Shown here in pieces: positions 1-12,900 of a stretch of 64,000 nt of DNA. Numbering within the stretch: the first letter of the stretch is position 1; each line of letters opens with the position of its first letter. The stretch spans positions 310,001 to 374,000 of the forward strand of contig CALYLW010000500.1 in assembly GCA_944989445.1 (NCBI GenBank). The letters are read 5' to 3'. Source of the DNA: Ampullaceana balthica. Its lineage: Eukaryota > Mollusca > Gastropoda > Lymnaeidae. The notes under the pieces were generated by a model. The model saw only the letters and a program-made list of their open reading frames with translations. It had not been told where the DNA came from and made no database searches. The translations under genes and the position numbers were made by a program.

Positions 1-197
1 TGGTACGTCCCTGAGTCACCCAGCTCTCAATGGGTACCTAACACTAGTTAGGCGGCTGGATAATGCGTGGAACCCACAAAGCCGTGGCCTGTGATCGCTG
101 CATCATTTGCCAACAGATCATCTGTCATGGTCTGTGGACGCAATTACCTTCTGCATAGAAGGAGCGTCTGTATAGATAAGATAAGATAAGAAGATAA
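1..197 (+). repeat. SINE 3' part ending in a LINE-like (GATAA)n tail
   Basis: Bases 1-60 match the body of the SINE at about 51245-51320 (CCTGAGTC..CACCCAGCT..AATGGGTACCT). Bases 133-197 carry the 3' end seen in the LINE copies at 49483 and 52079: a CTTCTGCATAGAAG hairpin, GGAGCGTCTGT and a GATAA tail. The 5' end is off the window. A SINE sharing a LINE 3' end is inferred. Confidence 0.6.
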
Positions 198-462
198 GCA
201 GACAGTCCTCTAAAAATTCGGTGAGTTAGACCTTGAGTGTAAGCAGTCAGTCCCCTAACAATTGGTGAGACCTTCAGTGGCAGGGGACAGGTTTTGTTAA
301 GATTGAAACTGCTCCGCATGTGGTTTTAAACCCAACACATGTTGGCATTGTGCTACAATTGTTACTTTTCAAATTTAATTCTTATCCTTTTATCTAACTT
401 TGAGTTCATGATTTTAAAAAAGAGTTTAAAAACTTGAGTCAAAGCTCTTAATATTTTTTTTT

Positions 463-774
463 ATATCTGAGAGGTATAGAAACCCATAAAGACCAAGTGT
501 TTCTTGAAGAAATTTGATCTATTGATATCTGAGAGGTATAGAAACCCATAAAGACCAAGTGTTTCTTGAAGAAATTTGATCTATTGAGATCTGAGAGGCA
601 TAGAAACCCATAAAGACCAAGTTTTTCTTGAAGAAATTTGATCTATTGAGATCTGAGAGGTATAGAAACCCATAAAGACCAAGTGTTTTTTGAAGAAATT
701 TGATCTATTGAGATCTGAGAGGTATAGAAACCCATAAAGACCAAGTGTTTCTTGAAGAAATTTGATCTATTGAG
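463..774. repeat. 62-bp minisatellite, 5 copies
   Basis: Five nearly identical 62-bp units begin with ATATCTGAGAGGTATAGAAA. The array lies 70 bases upstream of the first ADAM17-like exon in the window, so it is in an intron. The spacing was read directly (unit starts at 463 and 525). Confidence 0.95.
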
Positions 775-843
775 GCTAACGCTGAATCATGACTTATTCT
801 GGAAATAATAGATTTACAAAATTGTTTTTCATTTCTTTCTCAG

Positions 844-907
844 GTGTTTTCGCCATGTTCCTTGAGAAATATTGGCCGCAAACTCGAGACTTCAACCTGC
901 CTTGTCT
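844..907 (+). CDS. ADAM17: ADAM17-like exon: end of protease domain to disintegrin linker
   Basis: The acceptor is TTTCTCAG (ending at 843) and the donor is T|GTAAGT, phase 1. It encodes VFSPCSLRNIGRKLE, matching the FS-x-CS-x-x-x-I stretch just before the ADAM17 disintegrin domain. This is the first exon of the gene in the window. Confidence 0.85.
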
Positions 908-3900
908 GTAAGTCATAATCATATGCCCTATCTTTTATTCAGAAAACAGCTCTTCTAAAATACCACCAAATTCACCATTTGACACTAATTATATGTCATT
1001 ATTCTTTATTTAGTATGTCTTTGCATTAAAAAGAAAGGTTGAATATGTCTGAACCCTAGATGAATTGTAGTCATGCTCACGGAGTCTAAGTCGTGCAGCT
1101 CTGGGCAGTTGAATAAGTGACGGGCTTCATTGTTCCATGTGGGCTGAGGCCATTTTAGTACTAGACCGCGGATTGTGACGTCCCATGTCAGTTTGGTCTG
1201 TATGATGAACTTCTTGATCTTGGAAAAGATGGGGTCAAATAGAACTTGCCACCACCAGTTTAAAGTATAAATCCTATAGGAGGGGTCTACAAATCAATCG
1301 CCTGTGGGCCAAAACTCAAATCAAACATGAGGTTGTTGGAGGAACAGGATTAACACTTTAAGGGTGGAAAATAAAACCTTGTTGAAACAATTCTATCAGT
1401 AAACTTATGTTCAGCTTCCCAGCACCTTTTATATCAACTTTAATCTTGGCCATTTTAAAGTCTAGCTTTGATTTTTTAAAATATTTTTTATGCACTTTAT
1501 TTATATTGCAGAGCCATGAAAATATTTTTAACTAAAGTACAGGCCAGATATAATTGTTCTGCAGTCAAGATGTCTTGGCAAGACATAATTGTGCTGCAGT
1601 CAAGATGTCTTGGCAAGACATAATTGTGCTGCAGTCAAGAGGTCTTGGCAAGACATAATTGTGCTGCATTCAAGATGTCTTGGCAAGACATAATTGTGCT
1701 GCAGTCAAGATGTCTTGGCAAGACATAATTGTGCTGCAGTCAAGATGTCTTGGCAAGACATAATTGTGCTGCAGTCAAGATGTCTTGGCAAGACATAATT
1801 GTGCTGCAGTCAAGATGTCTTGGCAAGACATAATTGTGCTGCAGTCAAGATGTCTTGGCAAGACATAATTGTGCTGCAGTCAAGATGTCTTGGCAAGACA
1901 TAATTGTACGCCATGCCTGATGTTGCCTGTGGGTCTTGAGTTCGACGCATGTATCCCAGACAATCTGTATACTTTTTCAACCAGAGGTCTACCATTGATA
2001 GGATACAAAATTAAAAAAAACAACAAATGACAACTGCTCAATCCATCATGGTGGCTGGTTTAGTGCAGCATGACTTGTTCTAGACATTGCTGTTACAGAA
2101 AGCCCTTAGTTTAATGGATATTGCTGGAGTTTGGGTCACACTTATTGTGTCTTTGGAACAGGAGCAGCCAGTACAACATAAGCAGAAATATTTTCGTGGA
2201 TGAACTCATTTAGATGAGAGATTTATAGGATTGTATCTGGTACATTTGGGAGGTTCACTTCTTGTAAACATTGTCATCACTGATTTAATCCTTTTCTTAG
2301 AAATATATGAACATTCACATTATAAGTTAGAAGCTAATCTCTCCTCTGTTCTTATCATTCCTTCACCTCACATCTGTAAAGATTTTTTGCCAGTCCTCCT
2401 GTGATCCAACATCAGTTCAAAATTTGAGGTTGGTGATTGAGTTCATCCCTGTGAGTCCCCAAATTATCAACTCCACATAACTTTGGGCATATTGTATGTG
2501 TTGTACATCATCTAAGTAAACTAAATTTGCTGTCGAGAATTTTCCAATAATACTTAAAATTTAATGAAAAGAACTTGCACTTCAAAATTTCTTTTTTTTT
2601 AGCCAGGAAAGTTTATGCAACATTCTGTGGTAATGGGATTGTTGACCCTGGAGAAGAGTGTGACTCGGGAGCCATCGGAATAGTCAACGCTGATAACTGC
2701 TGTTCTAAGTACTGTACACTTTTAGAATGGGCAAACTGCAGGCAAGTTTAAAATCATAACACAAAGTATTGTACACTTTTGGAATGGGTCAACTGCAGTC
2801 TAGTTTAAAATCATAACACAAAGTATTGTACACTTTTGGAATGGGTCAACTGCCAGCATGTTTAACAACTTTGCCAACTGCAGGCTAGTTTAACATCTTA
2901 ACTCGTAGTGCTGGTACACTTACAAAATGGGCCAACTCTAAGTAAGCTAGCCTCTTTATAACTTAAGAATTTCAGATTATAACAACATTTTAAATGAAGA
3001 AACTTGGCAGGTCCAAAAATGATACCTTCTATTGATGCCAGCTCAGCCTTTGCTTCTATTTAATCAATTAAAGTATAATCATTTCACATTTTGTGATAGC
3101 ACTACTAACGGCATAAAGAAAACTTATTTTAAATTTTTCATTATTTCAGTGACATAAATACTGAATGTTGTTCCAACTGTCGCGTTGCCAAGAGAACTGA
3201 CATGTGTTTTGACAACGGTGGTGTTGATTGTAAAAAGAGAAGTTATTGCACGTATCCTTTAATGTGGCATCAGTATTATAAAAAGATTAAATTAGTTTAT
3301 TTTATAATTTAAGACTAATGTTTTTCCATTTTTTCTCCTTACATTATAAGGACTAGAAACACAAAGATTGATATATAACCAACAATAACCAATATAGTAA
3401 ATGACAGTATCACATCTGGTTCTTTTCCCACCTTATGTAAATCTGCTGTAATAAAACCATTGCTAAAAAAACAAGGGTTAGACCAAAACAATTTAAACAA
3501 CTATCGACCTGTGTCTAATATTTCATTTATATCGAAGGTCATAGAAAAACTTGTCTTAAAACAACTTTTTGCTTATCTTAACGACAACACTCTTCTAAGT
3601 CCTAATCAGTCAGCCTACAGACCTTCTCACAGCACAGAGAACACCCTGTTGAAAGTAACAAATGACCTCCTACTCGCACGGGACAGTGGGAAAATCTCTA
3701 TATTGGTCCTCTTAGATCTTAGTGCAGCCTTTGACACCGTCGACCATCAAACATTGCTAAAAACCCAGCAAAATTATTTTGGGATTTCTGGCTCAGTTCT
3801 GGCTTGGTTTCAATCATACCTATCTAACAGATCAGGTTATCAGTAAATGGCTGTATATCTCACAGAGCTGACTTGGTTTATGGTGTGCCTCAAGGCTTTG

Positions 3901-6900
3901 TTTTGGGTCCGGTTCTTTTCGTAATGTATACAAGGCCACTACTTCTACTTCTCGAAAAGCATTCAGTTAAAAGCCAATCATTTGCAGATGATACTCAGCT
4001 ATACACTCACACTGATCCATCTGATATTGACTTCACTGTCAAATTGATGCAAGGGTGCATTGGTGAGGTAAAGTCTTGGATGACTTTCAGCAAGCTCAAG
4101 CTAAATGACGATAAGACGGAAGCACTCCTATTTTGCAACAATATATCACGCAGTACTTTGTCTCTTCCTAATTCTATTCAAGTGGTTAGTTCTGATATAC
4201 TGTTCAAAACATCGACTAGGAATCTTGGCTACATTATTTCTGACAACATGTCTACCAAAAAATTCATCAATCACATCTGTCGCTCTGCCTAACACATTCG
4301 TCAGATCAGCTCATTCCGTCATTACTTAACAGTTAGTGCAACAAAAACTCTAGTCTGTGCTCTTGTTCTAGCTCACATTGATTATTGCAATTCTCTTCTG
4401 TCAGGTGCGCCAAAACAATGCATTGAAAAACTACAGAAAGTTCAAAATTCAGCTGCCAGACTAGTTCTTAAGGCAAAAAAACATGACCATGTAACTCCGC
4501 TACTTTACTCACTTCATTGGCTACCTATACAAGCTCAAATTGATTACAAACTGGCTGTTCTCTGTCACAACTCTTTTCTGACTCATCTCCTTCTCTATCT
4601 TACTGAACTTCTGTTGGTCTACTCACCCAGTCGTCAGCTACGCTCTTCTACAGACACACGTATTCTCTGTGTTCCTAAGACAGGAACTAAAACTTTTGGC
4701 GAAAGGTCATTCTCTTTTTGTGCAGCCAAACAATGGAATTCTCTACCATTACACATCCGTAGTATTTCAACTACCAAGTCCTTCAAGACTGCACTTAAGC
4801 TGCATCTTTTCAAAATGTATTTACAAAATTAATGAAACATTTGTTTTAATGATCTAGCGTAGCTTATGTGTAATGTACTGTCCTTTATGTTGTTATTATG
4901 GTATGAATGGTTATTAAATTATTATATGTATGTTCTGATCTCCATGTAAAGCGCTGTGAGCCCGGTTCCTTACTGGGATACAGCGCTATATAAATTATCA
5001 ATTATTATTATTATTATATAATTTACAACCCATACACCTGTTATCAATTTTGATTCTATCCTATTTATTACTACATTTATCCCTGGTTTGAGTCTAGCTT
5101 TTTAAAGAAAATTTTAATAGAGTTTTTAATGATGTTGGTTTTACTGGTTTGTTCAGGCAACCCTTTCAACATCCAAATGTCAAATGAGATGAGGGAGGAT
5201 TTGAATGTGTTTCTCTTACTTATGGAGCAAGAAAATTGTTTAATCCCATGTCTGAGTGTTATATTGGATTATTGTTGTGTTGAAATTCAAATTGTGTTAA
5301 AATTTGCTGGGTAAATCTGTAATTCTCTCCTACCTATTAGAGCCTACAAATATTAACTTCTTTTTTCAGCCTAGAAAACTAGATATGATAATTTTATTTC
5401 CCTAATAGTAAAAACAAGATTTTAAAGAACATCTGATGTTGATCCATGTAGTAGAAAGAAAGAGAATAGTTAATAACATCACTGGTTTTAAGTTGCTAAT
5501 TATGCAGGTCATTCCAAGACTTTTCATGGAGTCTTCAACAATCATTTGTAAAAAGTTCAAATTTATGCACAATTTAGTGCTTGCTTTTATCACTATTGTT
5601 TTGTCTTTGCTAATGAACTCCCATGAAGCAGGGGCAAGAAAAAATAAATCTTTGAACACCTTCTGATTACTTGTTCTTATATCTCATTCTTTTTTATTTT
5701 TTCTTACACCTTTGTTGAATTCTCTTCCTCAAGTGTTTTTAGGTCATCAAGTTTATCCTTCAGGTTTCTGTTTTTAAATCCTTTATATTAACTCGTGGTG
5801 TCTGCGGCGGACCTTGCTTGCTTGCTTGCTTGCTTGTCGCCAAAACTTTTGATCGATTTTTAACCCACTTGCTCGCAAGATAGCGAGCTGAAATTTTGCA
5901 GGCAGTTTCGTACCGATGATAAAAACAATGTATCAAAATTTCAGATCGATCGCATGTACCGTAATTAAATTATTGATTTTTTAGATTATTTTATTTATTC
6001 CTATGTATCATGCCATTTTTTGAGATAGAGCGTCGCGGTGCGTATTATATTGAACAACCTTTCTGTCGCGCAACAAGGTGCGTATTTTATTGACAGCTCT
6101 TTTTATAAACATATTTCTGATCGGTGCGCATTATATTAAACATGTTTTACGACTCAACTGCAATTTTGTATTTCTGGATGGTCTGGCGCTGCGTATTATA
6201 ATGAACATTCTTTTAGTTACTTCTCGTACATAAAGGATTTATAGTCAAAAACTTGGTTTTTTACGGGTTGTTTTTATTTATATCATAAATTTACCAGGTT
6301 TCCTTTGACAAAGTCTAATTTTCATACATGCCATGTTGTAAAATGAACAAGGTATCAGTATCAAGGAGTTTCTATTTTGGGCAGGAGATAAAACTATTTG
6401 ACATAAATGTTTAGCTTTATAATCTTTAATTCCAAACAAGAGGCACGAGCTTCAAGTGTAAAAGACCAGAGATTATGCCAGATGGAGAGAAATGTTTGGA
6501 CGGGTCAGTGAAGCTGTTGGTAAATCTGTTGAATCAGTTTTACATGCAGGTTTTGATATTTTGTGTGTGTTGTTAAATATACTAAATGGTAAGTTAGGTC
6601 TCGTGTGTCTTTGTTACAAATGTTGAATATGTGGGTGTCTGTACTACAGATATAGAATATTGTTAGAATGTGGCAACAGTAAAGGGTTAATCCCAGTTGG
6701 CCAAGTTGAAGTGCGTGCTGTTATAACATACAATGCTTTTTTTCAGTCGCCAGTGCTATCTAGGAGAATGTAAGGGATTCTGTGAAATCAAGGGCCTGCT
6801 TGTAGGACTGAGTTTAAAGCCATGTTTTTGTCATTCCACTAGTGAGTACCAGGGCAAATCATGTCTACACTAGCTAAAGGGGGGCACAAACCTAGATTCA

Positions 6901-9900
6901 TAAGGAAAGTTCCACAGATTCAAAATTAAGGGGCTTTATAGTTTTAAGTTAAGGGAAGAATAATGGAATTACGGACACTTCGACCCCGGACGTTTCGACC
7001 CCGGACGGTTCGACCCTGCCAGTTCGACCACAGTACGGTTCGACCCCGGACGTTTCGACCACGGACGGTTCGACCCCGGACGATTCGACCCCGGACAGTT
7101 CGACCACAGGACGTTTCGACCCCAGGGTGTTTCGACCCCTTCGTATCTACACCGTATATTTTTTAAATATATTTTTAATATACTTTTTAAAAATTATTAT
7201 TTTTAAAAGTAATTTTTGTATAAACATGTTTACATGTTATCCATTTACTAAAAATAATTTAGCTTAAAATTATTATCCATTAAAAATTAAATACAGTTTG
7301 AAATTGTTATTGACAACCAGTCAATATTCAACGCGAATTCATGATTGTGATCAATGCGTCATTCCTCTGAGGTAGAAACTCCTTCCAAACCAATCCAACT
7401 CCAACGCTCGTCCGATGTAATCGGACAAAACAAAGGCAATGTGGTCAGACAGTCCTTTTAAAGGTGCCTACATTCTCTCTGCCCCCACTTACTATATTTA
7501 CCCTCGCCAGCACACGGCTTGCTGTGGTGGTCACTGAGTGTAGCCTTCGTAACACGGGATTATGAAACCCTCGGAGGAAATGTAAACAACAACGTAACGT
7601 TCAGTCCGGTCATACGGGTCCAGCAGCTTGAATGTTATTGTCTGCTAGGCGGCGGTATAAACTATTGAAATTGATGAACTTTAAATACTGACAACTTTGT
7701 ACGTCTTATTAAAATCAGTATTTCTGCTAGGGAGGTATATACGTGTTAAGCAACACAAGAAACAGAAGTGAATGCAAGGGCGCGGGTTTGTTAATGTTTC
7801 AGCGACTGCGTTCAGCATGTCGACACTTAAAAAAGATTTTAAAAATAATAAATTAAAAAAAAATATTTAAAAAAAAAGACAAAATCAACTTTCGTTTGTT
7901 TTTGTTATCACGCGGAAAACATTTGAACGACTTAAATATAAACATTTTTAAAACCCAATAATAAATTAGCTCCTTTTTAGTTTTTTGTTTAGTTTGGGAT
8001 AGGAGTTTTTAATTTTTAATGGATAATATACCAAAAAATTAATTTTTAAAAATATTTTAAAAAAAAACCATAGAATAAATAAAATCATTTCACAATGTAG
8101 AAACGAGAGGGTCGAAACGTCCGGGGTCGAAACACCCTGGGGTCGAAACGTCCTGTGGTCGAACTGTCCGGGGTCGAATCGCCCGGGGTCGAATCGTCCG
8201 GGGTCGAACCGTCCGTGGTCGAACCGACCGGGGTCGAACCGTCCTGTGGTCGAACTGGCAGGGTCGAACCGTCCGGGGTCGAAATCGTCCGGGGTCGAAG
8301 TGTCCGACCACCGAATAATCAATACACAAATTATGGTATGATCTTTCAGAACCAAGTCTTGATAATTTTTCAGAATAATGGTTCTTTCAAAATCTATATA
8401 ATCTTTCAGATTCATGGTTGTTTCAAATTCTTATTTGAGGGACCCTCTCTTAACTTTTCATAAATAAACTGCTTAACTATTTATTTCATGGGATATATTC
8501 AAAATGAAATAAAGAGTTTTTGACCATAAGAAAAATTACAATGTTTACATTTACTTTCTCTAATTAAAATCAAATATAAAAAAAGACTCTTTACTATCTT
8601 TTTTCAAATCCCTTTTTTATACAGTTGTGTGCTATGATTTTCTATTTTACTATCTTCTCACTGGATCAAGCATAAAAGAACTAGGTTCTCAGTTCATGAT
8701 TCATGTTCTATTTTTTTTATTATAAAGATACCAGTAATTCTGCAGAGTGAATGGTGTAAATAGTAATAATATGGAAATAATAATTTTAAATTAACAATGA
8801 TTTTCAATTTAAATATAATTTAATTAAAATCCCAAAACTTCAGCCACTTCAACACAACTCTGTCTAAATGGATTATCAACAGCTTCTTTGTGTGAAAAAA
8901 ACATTAGGTTAAAATTCATGAGTTACAGTACTCAATGTATCTATATAAAACTGTTAATGAAAAATCAGTCAAATGTTTTGAAGCCTCTTAAACCGCTTAG
9001 AATTTTAATTTTTGACTTTTTTTCCAGTCACAGTAAAATTAAATTTATTTGAATTTTAAATATAAGAAACAATATTTTTTGGTATACTGGTATTGTATTT
9101 GATTAGTCCTATTTAAAATGTACCACTACCAGGAATGTTGTTTATTCTGATTTTGATAACTTGGGGTCTGGAATTTTATTAAAACAAATGTTTGGAAATC
9201 CCACCTTTCAATAATTACACATTTTGACCATGAAAGACAATTCATTAAGATATTAAAAATTTCAAAACTTTCATGAAATCAGTATCAAATGTACATGATT
9301 TTAACATATTAGTTGGGCAGGTCTTTCATACACTATTGCTTTTGTGCATGTAGACAGTAGTGCTTGCCAGCTGTGTTGTTATGATGACAGTAATCCTCAG
9401 CAGCCAGGAGACTGTGTGCCTCACTCTAAGGACATACTGAAAGATGGGCGTCCATGTTATGCTGGGTTTTGTGAAGTGAGCTTTTTTAAATCCTTTATAT
9501 TGACTCGTGGTGTCTGTTTGAACCCTTGCTTGCTTGATTGTCGCCAAAACTTTGGATCAATTTTTAACCCACTTCCTCGTAAACTAGCGATCTGAAATTT
9601 TGCAGGCAGACTAGTGCCGATAATAAAAACGATGTATCAAAATTTCAGATCGATCGCATGTACTGTCATTAAATTATTGAATTTTTAGATTATTTTATTT
9701 ATCTGTATGTATCATGTTATTTTTGAGATAGAGTGTCGCGGTGCGTATTATATTGAACAACCTCTCTGTCGTGCAATAACGTGCGTATTTAATTGACAAC
9801 ACTTTTTATAAACATATTCCTGATGGGTGCGCATTATATTAAACATGTTTTACGACACAACTACAATTGTGTATTTTTGGATGGTCTTGCGCTGCGTATT

Positions 9901-12900
9901 ATAATGAACATTCTTTTAGTTACTTCTCGTACATAAAGGATTTATAGTCAAAAAATATTATTAAATGATTTAATCTTTATTAGTATTATTTTAACTGATT
10001 TAAATTATAATCAATAGATATAGAAATATAAATTAGGTATTATATATATTTTCTAAAATTATAAAACTCAATACTGAAATAAATATTATAATATTTTTAA
10101 AACTTGCAAAAAAATTATGACATGTTTTATACTTAAATTACATTTTATTCTCATTATTCTAGGTATGATATCAGGGCAATATTTCAGTTAAATTTATTAA
10201 CTCTATATCTGATCAATTACACTAATATTTGGGCTTGGATAAATATATGACATCAACAACATAATTCAATTAACTTTTGTCTATAGATAAACACCAGCCA
10301 TAAAATACAGAAAAAAAGTCACTGTCTCACAGCACTTACAAAGTACTGGGAAGTTATTAAAAAAATTAGCCTTGATTATTTTAAACATGCATAATCTTTC
10401 TATGCATGTGTGCAGATGGCTAATAAGACAGACTGTAGATTGTAATTAAACAGTGCTACTCTTGTTACATTCTTGATGCAGGCTTTTCTAAGGTTTTTTA
10501 TGCTCTGCATCAGCTGTTCTGTATGCCTCATAATGGCCTGACTACAAACCCTACTTGGGTGATAGGTGTTACACATCTATTCAATAAAACAACAAATAAA
10601 AAAAAACGTAAAAAAACAAGTTTTTGACTATAAATACTTTATGTACGAGAAGTAACTAAAAGAATGTTCATTATAATACGCAGCACAAGATCATCCAAAA
10701 ATACACAATTGTAGTTGTGTCGTAAAACATGTTTAATATAATGCTTTGGGGGTGCGATGGTCTAAGTGGTAGCGCACTGGACTATCGGTCCGAGGCAGAT
10801 CCCGAGTCACGGGTTCGTGCCTTGGTACTGGCAAGGCCCCTGGGGCATTGTGCTGGCCGCACATTCCCCTGCTTGTTAGTGGTGGCTAAAAACCTGTGAA
10901 CGCTACATCACGTTCCCCATAGTCCGTCATGGACTGGAAAGGGGGTCATTTAAGGTTACTACCGTTTATGCTCCAGTATAAGTCAAGTTTTAAATTAAAA
11001 AATTTTTTATGGCCAAAATAAGGGGATCGACCTTTATACGCCAAACTCATTTTATAAAAGAAATCAGTTTATCTTAACGATCATTGAAGAAATGTAAAAT
11101 TCTATTTTCAAGTGACAAATCAGGGGGTCGACTTATACTCAAGATCGTCTTATACTTGAGTATATAGGGTAGTTTGTATTATTGTGCTGATTTTTCATAC
11201 ACTTTGTCTAAATGTAAACTTAAATCCTAAATTGTACTCATTGGCCACTAACCTAAAGAGATTTACTTGAATTTTAGTTTAGTTAAAATGATTAACTATT
11301 CATGCTAAGTGTGTCTCATTTATCCATTGGTATTTGGATTTCATCAAAATCTTTATTTTCTTTCATTTCCTTATATGTTCAGTTTAAAACTATTTTTTAA
11401 AATTACATCACCCGAAAAACGTCTGTTTTTAAACAATAATAAACTCTTTTTTTTGGATCCACTTTCCCTGGTGTAATTAAACCCTGTGAAGGGTGGAGTA
11501 TGTAGACCTGTGTATGCAAAGACAATCTTCTGGGTGTATCCTTACTGGGATACAATTACAGAGAGGGGCTTTGGTGAGTCATGTCATCTTGTGTTTTAAA
11601 TTCTGGGTGTATCCTTACTGGGATACAATTACAGAGAGGGGCTTTGGTGAGTCATGACATCTTGTGTTTTAAATTCTGGGTGTATCCTTACTGGGATACA
11701 ATTACAAAGAGGGTCTTTGGTGAGTCATGTCATCTTGTGTTTTAAATTCTTGGTGTATCCTTACTGGGATACAATTACAGAGAGGGGCTTTGGTGAGTCA
11801 TGACATCTTGTGTTTTAAAAAATACATCATACACACAGACACACACACATATAATATGTTCATATTTCTAAGATCATGTTTGGGATACAACTAAATTGAT
11901 GTTTTATATATTTGGCTAGTTACACTTAGTAGTGAAATTCATAGTTTTTTTAGACAAGTTGTGGTTGCAAGGAATGAGAAGAAGATTTTATTTTCATTAC
12001 AGAACATTGCTTAAAATATATAAATACCATAGTCTAACTTAATTTAAGGCAAGAACAGATCATTTGAATTTTCATTGATTTCAAAAATAAATCAGTCAAT
12101 GAACATTTAAACACTCTTAAAAAGGTTTACTTTCTTTGTCCAAGGTAACACTATCTTTACGTAATCATTGGTTTCATAAATTATATCATGCAATTTTTTT
12201 AACAACCAAAGTTAGATGATAACATATTTTGGTTGTAACATAATCGTCTTTGCAAGTTCCTCAACTAAATTTAATTCCACAAAAATTCTAGCACCAAGAA
12301 TCCCACTAAAATAATTAAAAAACCATAGCCTACAAAGTAATAACCTAATGATTTAAAAAAACCAAGTTTCCAGTGTTGAGGACACACATTTATTTCAGGT
12401 ATTGCCCCTGTCTCAATCCATTCATCTTCGTTTGTTTTTACATTCATGGCCGAAAATGCCTTAAAAGATAAGCAACTTTAAAGTTGCAAACAGTTTCATT
12501 TGAAAAAAAAATTATTTTTTAAAGTTTAACTTTTTATGGGTGCATTTTTAATCTGGGGCACATCATTTTAGAATATTTTTCACCTTCTGTTTCCAGTAAA
12601 ATTTATGAAGACCAACATCGTTTTCGCCACAATTGTGTGCAGTTTATTGGTCTTTCTTCCATTTGGATGTGTATTTCATCATTGGGTAAGTGACTGTTGA
12701 TTAAATCTTTTCAAAATGTAATTAAAATTCAAACTGATAAAATCAATTTTTTAGGCTTGCCAATTTGATTTAAAACTAAATACTAGATAGTTAGTTTTTT
12801 ATCAGACTTAATAAAAAAGCGTGTAAAAAGAAAGCTGTTTGGTTTCTTTATCTAACCTTTTTAACCTTCTGCAGTAAAATATGAAAGATAAGTCTTTCTG

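Noticed and set aside
1045..1380. GC-richer intron stretch that might be a gene
   Set aside because: No open frame of useful length and no splice-bounded exon fits the ADAM17-like frame.
463..1910. Regularly repeated units that could suggest a CRISPR array
   Set aside because: The units are contiguous with no unique spacers, and the host is an animal nuclear genome.
6963..8463. ORFs rich in FDPGRFDPG / RPRTVRPRT
   Set aside because: They translate the 15-base inverted arrays of foldback element 1.
10747..10825. Possible functional tRNA gene
   Set aside because: The A- and B-box-like motifs are there, but the cloverleaf arms do not pair well and SINE body sequence follows, so it is a SINE head.
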